From: an uncultured Ruminococcus sp.
GTDB taxonomy: Bacteria; Bacillota_A; Clostridia; Oscillospirales; Ruminococcaceae
Direction: 5' to 3'
NCBI GenBank assembly: GCA_937880065.1
Contig: CALFMA010000142.1
Span: 1-13,965 of the forward strand
DNA length: 13,965 bases
Shown here: positions 1 through 6,139 of the stretch, one piece after another
Numbering within the stretch: the first letter of the stretch is position 1
How the letters are laid out: every line of letters begins with the position of its first letter
Made by a program: the position numbers and the translations under genes
Notes under the pieces: generated by a model
What the model saw: only the letters and a program-made list of their open reading frames with translations
What the model was told of the DNA's origin: nothing
Databases searched by the model: none

Positions 1-43
1 TACATATTTGTGCAGATTACACTTTATATGAAGTAAAATTCCG

Positions 44-99
44 TTATCGGCAAAAATATACTTAATTCGATTTAATTTCTATTGATTTCTTGCCGATAA
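44..99. repeat. 10-bp perfect inverted repeat, candidate operator of the HTH-Fic gene
   Basis: TTATCGGCAA at 44-53 is the exact reverse complement of TTGCCGATAA at 90-99, with centres 46 bp apart. The second copy lies inside the promoter spacer, between the -35 and -10 boxes of the fic gene. The arms are too far apart for a terminator, and no T-run follows. Placement over a promoter whose gene product carries an N-terminal helix-turn-helix suggests two binding sites for an autorepressor, possibly with looping. The repeat and its position are seen directly; the operator role is inferred. Confidence 0.6.
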
Positions 100-110
100 T
101 ATGTTATAAT
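82..110 (+). promoter_or_regulatory. Sigma-A-type promoter of the HTH-Fic gene
   Basis: A -35 box TTGATT (82-87) is followed by a 17-bp spacer and a perfect -10 box TATAAT (105-110). An upstream TG at 102-103 makes it an extended -10. It is followed by an AGGAGG ribosome-binding site at 128-133, six bases before the ATG at 140. Transcription should start near 117. This gives the fic gene its own transcription on the strand opposite to every other gene in the window. Confidence 0.75.
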
Positions 111-139
111 ATTATTAGAATAAACGTAGGAGGCTCTGT

Positions 140-1036
140 ATGAAATATTTATCTGTTACCGAAATGGCAAAAAAATGGAATGTATCAGAAAGAACTGTCC
201 GTAATTATTGTGCTGAGGGACGTATTGAGGATGCGTTTCTGACGGGAAAGACTTGGAATATTCCTGAAAATGCTGTGCGTCCTGAACGCAAAAACAAGAA
301 AAACGACGCTCCAAGAACATTGCTTGATGTACTGCGTTTTGAAAAGAAAAGTGCTGTCAAGGGCGGAATATATCACAAGGTGCAAATTGAACTGACATAC
401 AATTCAAATCATATAGAAGGCAGCAGATTGACGCATGACCAAACAAGGTATATTTATGAAACGAATACGATTGGTGTGGAAGAAAGTGCAGTAAATGTCG
501 ATGATATTGTTGAAACTGTAAATCACTTTCGCTGTATTGATATGGTAATAGACCATGCAACACAGCAGCTTAGTGAATCTTTTATTAAATCACTGCATTA
601 TGCACTAAAAAATGGAACAAGTGATTCTCGAAAAGATTGGTTTGCTGTAGGGGAGTACAAGAAACTACCAAATGAAGTAGGCGGAAGAATTACAGCAGCA
701 CCTGAAGAAGTTGCTGAAAAACTCCGTAATCTTCTGAAATCATATAATGCAGTTAAAGAAAAAACATTAGAAGAAATTATTGCTTTTCATTATGAGTTTG
801 AGGCAATCCATCCGTTTCAGGACGGAAATGGCCGTGTGGGCAGACTTATTTTGTTTATGGAATGCCTTAGAAATCATATAACGCCATTTATCATAGACGA
901 AAAGCACAAGATGTTTTATTATCGTGGATTACATGAATGGAATGAACAGCGTGGTTATCTGATAGATACCTGTTTGTCAGCACAGGATACATTCAAAGCG
1001 TATCTGGATTATTTCAGAATTCCTTATTCGGATTGA
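140..1036 (+). CDS. Fic-family protein (class II, self-inhibited) with N-terminal helix-turn-helix
   Basis: This 298-residue protein is probably an AMP-transferase that modifies hydroxyl groups on target proteins. Residues 1-48 look like a MerR/excisionase-type HTH (LSVTEMAKKWNVSERTVRNY). Residues 89-94 (SNHIEG) fit the (S/T)xxxE(G/N) inhibitory-helix motif, which blocks the active site in trans-autoinhibited class II Fic proteins; E93 would be the key glutamate. The Fic motif HPFQDGNGRVGR spans 224-235, with catalytic H224, acid D228 and both arginines R232 and R235, so it should be active once relieved. The ATG follows AGGAGG with ideal spacing. It has its own promoter and a candidate operator that its HTH might bind. 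Its 3' end overlaps the convergent cytosine methyltransferase gene by 13 bp. It is visibly more AT-rich than the phage genes and is the only plus-strand gene, suggesting acquired cargo. Its target is unknown. Confidence 0.9.
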   Translation: MKYLSVTEMAKKWNVSERTVRNYCAEGRIEDAFLTGKTWNIPENAVRPERKNKKNDAPRTLLDVLRFEKKSAVKGGIYHKVQIELTYNSNHIEGSRLTHDQTRYIYETNTIGVEESAVNVDDIVETVNHFRCIDMVIDHATQQLSESFIKSLHYALKNGTSDSRKDWFAVGEYKKLPNEVGGRITAAPEEVAEKLRNLLKSYNAVKEKTLEEIIAFHYEFEAIHPFQDGNGRVGRLILFMECLRNHITPFIIDEKHKMFYYRGLHEWNEQRGYLIDTCLSAQDTFKAYLDYFRIPYSD

Positions 1037-2862
1037 TTTTTGTGTGCATAATAGGCGATTCCAGCCAGAACGAACCATGCCGTCGGGAGCGAGAGCCCAT
1101 TTCCCCACATACGGTATTCTGCACTATCCGAATGCGGATTTTTCAGCCATTTCAGAATCTGTTTATTCGTTTTCGGCTTTTTCTCGGGAGAAACAGCGAG
1201 CCTGTGCGTTTCAAATACATCACGCCAGAAATTTATATCCTCCTCGGTCGGATTTTCGATGCCGATGTCCTCACACCACCATGTCGGCATACCTTGCAGC
1301 AATGCACACTCCTGTGGGGTGAGCCTGCGAACCGTGTATCCCACATCGTTGATAAGGGGCGGGTCTTTGTAATCCGTAGCAACAAGCGTATTTGCTGTAT
1401 CTGCCTGTGCATTGGTGAAGAAGGAAGCCTTGCTTGATGTGTACACAGGCGTTGCCACGGCGGACGGACCCTGTGCGTTCAGTGTTGAAGATACTCCGTT
1501 TTCGGAGATACCCATATTTCGTGCGAAGTTCTGTCCGCAGTTGTACGATTCTCTGTCGATTGCATAAACTACGGCGTGTTTGTCGTAGGTATTGAGGGTA
1601 AAGGAAACATCCTCATTAATTCCGTCACCCTGCGGACCGTTTTTGTCTGCTCTGCCAATCATAGAGCCTTGCAGAGCATAGCTTTCCACGATTGCCATGC
1701 CACCCTGATTACAGGCAGGTGAACCGCCGCCGCAGTCCAGTGTTCTTGAAGTATCTGCTTCATATACACCGCTGTGCGGATTGTCGGACTTCATCGCATT
1801 GGATTCAAAAGCACTGATGCCATAGGCTTTCGGATATTCCAGTAGCATTGGCACATTGCCGCCTCCAGTTCCACAGCGTGATGTAAGGGTCTGTACATTG
1901 CCATCAGAGGAAATGCTCACACGGCTGTCTGCCGGATGATTATCAATCGCAATCGCCGCCGGTACAACTCCTGCACGCAGCGTCGGAGACTTCTCCTCCT
2001 CGTAACCGATACCAAGAGCCTTTGCAGAATGCTCCGTGCAGAATCCTGCTGATAATACACAGGGCGGATGATGTGCCTCGGCACGAAGTGTGCAGGTCAT
2101 ATCCTTTGTTACATCCATACGGTTGCCGCCTTGGTCATTTAAACAGATTTCATTGCCTGACGTTCCAAAGCAATCCGCAGCACCTCCGGCAGCTCTTTGC
2201 CACGCACGGAAGCCCTCCGCAGAATACCCTGACACGCCCTCGGACTCAAAGAGTATTTTTCCGGCACATTCGCCTGTAAAATCTGCGACAAGGTAGATGC
2301 GTTTTCTTCTCTGGGGAACTCCCCAGTATTGCGCATCGAACAGTCGGTATGCGACAGAATAATGACCTCCCAGAATTTCTCCGGCGTTGTGCCACTTCGC
2401 AGGTTTAAGAATAGCAGTGGACTCATCCGCAATCTTGCAGATTTCTTCGAGGACGCAGCGGAAGTCCTCGCCGCCTCCGGAGGAGAATGCCCCTGGGACA
2501 TTTTCCCACACGATGTATTTCGGGTATTCGCCATTGGTCTTACACCTCATTTCTTTGATGATTCTGATCGCTTCAAAAAATAATCCCGAACGCTCCGCCT
2601 GAATGCCTGCACGCTTACCTGCAACAGACAGGTCGGTACAGGGGCTTCCGAATGTAATAATATCCACAGGCGGCAGTTCCGCACCATTCAGTTTAGAAAT
2701 GTCGCCGTAATGCTTCATAAACGGCAGTCGCTTTCGAGTGACAGCTATCGGGAACGGCTCAATTTCCGATGCCCATACGGGGGTGATACCGGACAGAATA
2801 CCAGCCATAGGGAATGTTCCGCTGCCGTCAAATAGGCTGCCGAGGGTAAGAGTTTTATTCAT
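1024..2862 (-). CDS. DNA (cytosine-5) methyltransferase with a repeat-rich insertion
   Basis: This enzyme transfers methyl from S-adenosylmethionine to C5 of cytosine in duplex DNA. All core motifs are present in normal order: motif I LFDGSGTFPMAG (10-21), motif IV GSPC with catalytic C75, motif VI ENV (120-122), motif VIII QRRKR (184-188), motif IX RRLTPQECALLQG (512-524) and motif X GNGLSLPTAW (587-596). At 612 residues it is far longer than a minimal enzyme of this class; the excess lies between motifs VIII and IX, where the target-recognition region belongs, and holds about seven TL-centred repeats. Its ATG overlaps the end of the ParB-methyltransferase gene by 8 bp (ATGAATAA), indicating translational coupling. 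No restriction partner is visible, so it probably protects phage DNA from host restriction. Its 3' end overlaps the convergent fic gene. Confidence 0.95.
   Translation of the reverse strand: MNKTLTLGSLFDGSGTFPMAGILSGITPVWASEIEPFPIAVTRKRLPFMKHYGDISKLNGAELPPVDIITFGSPCTDLSVAGKRAGIQAERSGLFFEAIRIIKEMRCKTNGEYPKYIVWENVPGAFSSGGGEDFRCVLEEICKIADESTAILKPAKWHNAGEILGGHYSVAYRLFDAQYWGVPQRRKRIYLVADFTGECAGKILFESEGVSGYSAEGFRAWQRAAGGAADCFGTSGNEICLNDQGGNRMDVTKDMTCTLRAEAHHPPCVLSAGFCTEHSAKALGIGYEEEKSPTLRAGVVPAAIAIDNHPADSRVSISSDGNVQTLTSRCGTGGGNVPMLLEYPKAYGISAFESNAMKSDNPHSGVYEADTSRTLDCGGGSPACNQGGMAIVESYALQGSMIGRADKNGPQGDGINEDVSFTLNTYDKHAVVYAIDRESYNCGQNFARNMGISENGVSSTLNAQGPSAVATPVYTSSKASFFTNAQADTANTLVATDYKDPPLINDVGYTVRRLTPQECALLQGMPTWWCEDIGIENPTEEDINFWRDVFETHRLAVSPEKKPKTNKQILKWLKNPHSDSAEYRMWGNGLSLPTAWFVLAGIAYYAHKNQSE
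1363..2145 (-). repeat. Seven degenerate TL-centred repeats within the cytosine methyltransferase
   Basis: Residues 240-500 of the cytosine methyltransferase carry a recurring pattern: a short polar/charged lead, then TL at residues 258, 294, 325, 374, 422, 460 and 492, then a glycine/polar stretch, often a proline, and a hydrophobic strand (for example CTLRAEAHHPPCVL, PTLRAGVVPAAIAI, STLNAQGPSAVATPVY). Spacing of the TL pairs is 36, 31, 49, 48, 38 and 32 residues. The pattern is in the protein, not in exact DNA repeats. It occupies the target-recognition region and may be a modular DNA-reading or structural array. The repeat is seen; its function is not known to me. Confidence 0.65.
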
Positions 2863-4114
2863 CGGGCATTTCCACTTCCTTTACAAGTTCGGAGTACGGA
2901 ATCCTCTGACCATCACGGATCACAAATACACTATCCGCATTGCCTGTATCCTCCACATAGCGGCGGAGAATGACAGACGCATACTTTTCATCAAGTTCCA
3001 TCATGTAACAGATTCGGTTCATCTGCTCACAAGCCATAAGCGTCGAGCCACTGCCGCCGAATGTGTCGATTACCACAGCATTCTCCTGCGTGGAGTTGCC
3101 GATGGGGTAAGAAAGCAGGTCAAGGGGCTTACTGGTGGGGTGGTTTGCATTTCGTTTCGGCTTATCGAAGTTCCAGATAGTTGTCTGCTTGCGGTCGGAA
3201 TACCACTTGTGCTTGCCGTTCTGCATAAAGCCATACAGCACAGGCTCATGCTGCCACTGGTAGTCGGAGCGACCAAGGACAAGACTGTCTTTCACCCAGA
3301 TACAGCAGCCTGCAAGATGAAAGCCTGCATCCACGAAAGCACGGCGGAAGTTCAGTCCCTCCGTATCTGCATGGAACACATAAGCTGAACCGCCTTTTTC
3401 AAGGTGTGCCGCCATGCACTGAAATGCTGACAGCAGGAAGTTGTAGAAATCATCGTTCTTCATGCTGTCGTTCTGAATGGTGAGTCCGCTGCCGGATTTG
3501 AATGCGACATTATATGGGGGATCGGTAAGAATGAGATTTGCCTTTGTATCACCCATAAGCGTGTTAACATCTTCGGGAGAAGTAGCATCACCGCACATAA
3601 GTCTGTGCCTGCCGACCGTCCATACATCTCCACGCTGTACAAATGCCGCCTTTTCCAGTGCGGCAGTCAGGTCAAAATTATCATCTTTGACATCATCACT
3701 GTTGTTTGTATCAAAAAGGTCAGCGAGTTCTTTTTCATCAAAGCCTGTCAGCCCGAGGTCAAAGCCGAGATTCTGGAGTTCTTCCATCTCCACGGCGAGC
3801 ATTTTCTCGTCCCAGCCTGCGTCCAAAGCCATACGGTTGTCTGCGAGTATAAATGCCTTCTTCTGCGTTTCCGTCAGATGCTCCACAAATACACACGGCA
3901 CTTCGGAGTAGCCTTCTTCCTTTGCAGCGGCAATTCTGCCATGACCAGCGATAACATTAAATTCCTTGTCAATGATGACAGGATTGATAAACCCGAACTC
4001 ACGGAGAGAGGAACGCAGTTTTGTGATCTGCTCCTTGCTGTGGGTTCGGGCATTATTTACATATGGGATAAGCTTTGTAATATCTACAAGCTGAAAGTCT
4101 GTGGTTGTTTTCAT
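2855..4114 (-). CDS. ParB-like N-terminal domain fused to an N6-adenine DNA methyltransferase
   Basis: This 419-residue protein joins two domains. Residues about 8-95 are ParB/sulfiredoxin-like, with the diagnostic NVIAGHGR (53-60) and a following ADNRMA. Residues about 160-390 form a beta-class amino-methyltransferase: the catalytic DPPY (198-201) precedes the SAM-binding FGGSGST (352-358), with HPTSKP (325-330) between them, typical of adenine-N6 modification. Such fusions are common next to phage terminase genes; the ParB-like part presumably helps with DNA binding or target choice. The ATG shares ATGA with the stop of the 53-residue gene upstream, and an AGGAGG lies just ahead. The downstream end overlaps the cytosine methyltransferase start. 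With that enzyme it probably gives the phage two layers of protection against restriction. Confidence 0.95.
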   Translation of the reverse strand: MKTTTDFQLVDITKLIPYVNNARTHSKEQITKLRSSLREFGFINPVIIDKEFNVIAGHGRIAAAKEEGYSEVPCVFVEHLTETQKKAFILADNRMALDAGWDEKMLAVEMEELQNLGFDLGLTGFDEKELADLFDTNNSDDVKDDNFDLTAALEKAAFVQRGDVWTVGRHRLMCGDATSPEDVNTLMGDTKANLILTDPPYNVAFKSGSGLTIQNDSMKNDDFYNFLLSAFQCMAAHLEKGGSAYVFHADTEGLNFRRAFVDAGFHLAGCCIWVKDSLVLGRSDYQWQHEPVLYGFMQNGKHKWYSDRKQTTIWNFDKPKRNANHPTSKPLDLLSYPIGNSTQENAVVIDTFGGSGSTLMACEQMNRICYMMELDEKYASVILRRYVEDTGNADSVFVIRDGQRIPYSELVKEVEMPDE

Positions 4115-4272
4115 CGGTGCTGCCTCCTTTGCTGAATTCTCTGCAAGCCCTTTCTCGCCGTCATGACATTGCCCTTAACTGCCTGTCCCTTGATAGTGCG
4201 ATACTGTTGCTTTGTGAGAAACGGTCTGCTGGCTTTCAGTTCACGCCAGAAAGTTACATCATTTGATTTCAT
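4111..4272 (-). CDS. Small basic phage protein, 53 residues, unknown function
   Basis: The short reading frame begins MKSNDVTFWRELKASRPFL and ends KGLQRIQQRRQHR. It starts 6 nt after the terminase small subunit stop, with a GAGG sequence 5 nt upstream of its ATG, and its TGA overlaps the ATG of the ParB-methyltransferase gene (ATGA). That fit on both sides is the main evidence that it is real. It is rich in Lys and Arg and probably helical, with no signal or membrane segment. From memory, similar short proteins lie between terminase small subunit and methyltransferase genes in other Firmicutes prophages. A nucleic-acid-binding helper in packaging or modification is possible but speculative. 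Confidence 0.8.
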   Translation of the reverse strand: MKSNDVTFWRELKASRPFLTKQQYRTIKGQAVKGNVMTARKGLQRIQQRRQHR

Positions 4273-4278
4273 ATAACC

Positions 4279-4803
4279 TCACTTTCTACTTCGGAGCAGT
4301 TTCTCCATCATGTCATCCTGCGGATTCCCTTGGAACTCCACACTGCAATTCTCCCTCACAATCTGAAAAATCTGATTCCAGATTTGGTTTGCCTGTTTCA
4401 TGTAGTTCTGCGACATAGCAACGTATGGTGACGCAATCGCCGCATTGGTTGTCGGGTGCTTTGAGATGTAGCCGTACTTAGTGACAATCTGCTCACAGTG
4501 TATCCAACGGGAAATGCTCATAGCATACTGCTCCACCAGCTGTCGGCTGACGATCTTCTCACAGGAGCGTTCTTTCAGCCATTGGTAGGTTTCGGTGTAC
4601 ACCTCATCGGCGAGCAGCTTTGTGCCGTCACGCTGTAATTCCTGCATAAATTCTCTCACAGGCGGAGTGTCTACCGACTCAATATCCGCAGGCTGCATCA
4701 TTACTTCCGCAGTTTTTCCTTCGGCTAGTTTCTCTGCAAGAGCCTTTCGTGGCCGTCCTGCACCCGGTCTTGCACCGCCTCTGTTTGTGCCGTCCTTCGC
4801 CAC
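4279..4803 (-). CDS. Phage terminase small subunit, P27-like
   Basis: The 174-residue protein is the likely DNA-recognition subunit of the packaging motor, which binds the cos or pac site and directs the large subunit there. The basic Gly/Arg-rich start (TNRGGARPGAGRPRKA, residues 6-21) is typical of P27-type small terminases in Firmicutes phages. The rest is mostly helical, as expected for the oligomerising core. The start is the GTG at 4803: an ATG at 4811 lies closer to the AGGAGG (4815-4820) but is in another frame. The 11-nt spacing to GTG is a little long, so expression may be modest. It follows a non-coding stretch that probably holds cos, and it leads a tight operon with the 53-residue gene and both methyltransferases. 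The large subunit is not in the window and is expected beyond position 1. Confidence 0.8.
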   Translation of the reverse strand: MAKDGTNRGGARPGAGRPRKALAEKLAEGKTAEVMMQPADIESVDTPPVREFMQELQRDGTKLLADEVYTETYQWLKERSCEKIVSRQLVEQYAMSISRWIHCEQIVTKYGYISKHPTTNAAIASPYVAMSQNYMKQANQIWNQIFQIVRENCSVEFQGNPQDDMMEKLLRSRK

Positions 4804-5146
4804 AACGTCATCAGCCTCCTTTCATCTAATGTCGGCACAACTTTGCCTTCAGACAGCATCCTGCCTCAGGCTCGGCCGACCTCCAGTAATTCAAACATTT
4901 TGGTTATAAATGAGCATAAAAAATCCCGACTGTGAAGTCGGGAAAGTTTCGTATTTTCGGTATGTTTTGCTATTTTTATGTTGTCGGGGGGCAATACCCC
5001 CTTTGAAATCCAAATTTTGTGCGTGAGAGGGGGCACCGGTCTTTTCGTGATTTGACTGTGGAGATTCTGGTACCCCCAACCACAGAATAGCATTTATATT
5101 TAAAGAAAATATGAAAGCAAAGGTTTATTCAATAATCATATTATCT
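4804..5146. other. Non-coding stretch upstream of the terminase gene; candidate cos region
   Basis: No credible gene lies here. Runs of G and C cluster between 4985 and 5076: G6 at 4986-4991, C5 at 4997-5001, G5 at 5029-5033 and C5 at 5072-5076. They form hyphenated symmetries such as GGGGGCAATACCCCC (4987-5001) and CTGTGG/CCACAG (5056-5061 and 5080-5085). Two small palindromes, GCCTCAGGC (4863-4871) and TCGGCCGA (4872-4879), sit nearer the terminase gene. In HK97-type phages of Gram-positives that encode an HNH protein and a P27-like terminase, the cos site lies upstream of the small subunit gene and has GC-rich overhangs. The position and composition therefore fit cos, but the exact nick sites cannot be read from sequence. 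Confidence 0.4.
4918..4942 (-). terminator. Intrinsic terminator, minus strand, ahead of the terminase gene
   Basis: Read on the minus strand, a perfect 7-bp stem CCCGACT/AGTCGGG (4942-4936 with 4931-4925) with a 4-nt loop is followed by ATTTTTT (4924-4918). The plus strand has no T-run, so it acts leftward only. It could end transcripts of the fic/doc gene that stops at 5147. It also lies in the path of any late transcript heading for the terminase operon, so that operon needs its own promoter, read-through or antitermination; I see no good promoter between it and 4820. Confidence 0.75.
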
Positions 5147-6046
5147 TTATTCGTCTTTAAGTCTTCTGAAAGGTACTTCAAACTGATTAATCATTTTATA
5201 AAGAGGTTTAGAGCCAGAAAACATTGCATCAAATGAAGGAAATTCATCTATCAAGTGCAATTTATTAAATACGTCACGAACTACTCCAGCTGCAAGAGGT
5301 CTAGTCCATCCATAGAAATTAATCGAATATTTATAAGTTTGGGGGAATATGCCAACTTTATATACTTTTCTTTCAAATTTTATTTTCATATTCTCGATCC
5401 TATAGGAAATTGATGATAATTGACTTAATGCTCCACAGAACTCTCTCATATTAATGTCTTTGTGGAAAGATCTATCCTTTTTTTCGCAATTATGACGGAT
5501 AACATATGATATAGTTTTTATTTTGCAATCATCAGATTTCTTAAATTTCTTCCAAATTTTTGCATATTTTCTTTCCAACATATTTGCTCCGCCATCAGCA
5601 ACGGCTAAAACCAAGTTTTCAAAGTTTTTAAAGTCAGATTTAGGATAATAGCCATAGTTATATAATTGGCTCAATAGAACTAAAAGTGCTGTTCTTTTAT
5701 TACCATCGTTAAACGCATGATCTTTTACAAGACCATAAAATAATGTTGCACAAATATCTATTGGATCAGTGTATTTTGTTCTCCCACAAAATGTAACAGT
5801 TTGCCTGCTCAATGCTGACGCTAGTAAATGCTCATTTCTCAATCCAACGAGCATACGCTCAACTTCTTCTGGTGCAGAATTATCAGTAAAATAATCAGCT
5901 AAAATATAATGTGCTTGTAAAACATCTTCAATACCGATTAAAGGAAATGTAAGTCCTTCAATAGGATGACACTTTTTTAAGTCAAACTCGTATGCATTTT
6001 TTAATTCTTCTGGTAAATATTTCATAACCTCATCTCTTTCGAACAT
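5147..6046 (-). CDS. Doc-like Fic protein with an unrecognised C-terminal domain
   Basis: This 299-residue protein has a Fic/Doc core (about residues 30-165) with the motif HAFNDGNKRTAL at 110-121. Catalytic H110, D114 and R118 are present, but lysine replaces the usual second glycine and leucine (L121) replaces the second arginine. This pattern is close to Doc (HxFNDANKRTAL), which phosphorylates EF-Tu rather than AMPylating. Residues about 172-299 form a domain I do not recognise, with alternating strands and helices and several aromatic residues. Doc itself is only about 126 residues, so this is more than twice its size. No Phd-like antitoxin lies on either side, and I find no (S/T)xxxE(G/N) motif. 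A GAGGTG (6059-6054) supports the ATG at 6046. The gene is strongly AT-rich (25% GC in 5521-5580 against 57% in the polymerase stretch 12001-12060) and has its own promoter: a moron, perhaps acting in defence or host control. Confidence 0.85.
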   Translation of the reverse strand: MFERDEVMKYLPEELKNAYEFDLKKCHPIEGLTFPLIGIEDVLQAHYILADYFTDNSAPEEVERMLVGLRNEHLLASALSRQTVTFCGRTKYTDPIDICATLFYGLVKDHAFNDGNKRTALLVLLSQLYNYGYYPKSDFKNFENLVLAVADGGANMLERKYAKIWKKFKKSDDCKIKTISYVIRHNCEKKDRSFHKDINMREFCGALSQLSSISYRIENMKIKFERKVYKVGIFPQTYKYSINFYGWTRPLAAGVVRDVFNKLHLIDEFPSFDAMFSGSKPLYKMINQFEVPFRRLKDE

Positions 6047-6061
6047 AATATTTCACCTCAC

Positions 6062-6090
6062 ATTATATCATATTTTGTAGAAAAATGCAA
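6062..6090 (-). promoter_or_regulatory. Promoter of the Doc-like gene
   Basis: On the minus strand a perfect TATAAT (6067-6062), with TG one base upstream (extended -10), is preceded after 17 bp by a weak -35 TTGCAT (6090-6085). The expected start, about 6055, would fall within the ribosome-binding site GAGGTG (6059-6054), so the leader would be only about 9 nt. A second TATAAT (6119-6114) further upstream has no good -35 but would give a normal leader and could be the real one. An AT-rich imperfect dyad lies between them (about 6093-6117). Confidence 0.55.
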
Positions 6091-6139
6091 TAGATATATC
6101 GCACTTACGAGATATTATATGTTTAATTCGCATCAAAAA

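Noticed and set aside
2738..3388. 216-residue plus-strand open frame
   Set aside because: It lies wholly opposite the ParB-methyltransferase and cytosine methyltransferase genes, whose motifs are unmistakable. It is a shadow of their codon use and has no recognisable motif.
4809..4811. ATG at 4811 as the terminase small subunit start
   Set aside because: It is closer to AGGAGG but out of frame with the RGGARPGAGRPRK sequence; the GTG at 4803 is in frame.
4866..5093. 75-residue minus-strand open frame in the gene-free stretch
   Set aside because: It runs through the terminator hairpin and the G/C tracts, has no ribosome-binding site at its start and an unconvincing composition. A non-coding cos-like region explains it better.
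6047..6139. A Phd-like antitoxin gene beside the Doc-like gene
   Set aside because: No frame of useful length exists in the 93-bp upstream gap, and the downstream 343 bp lack a credible gene.
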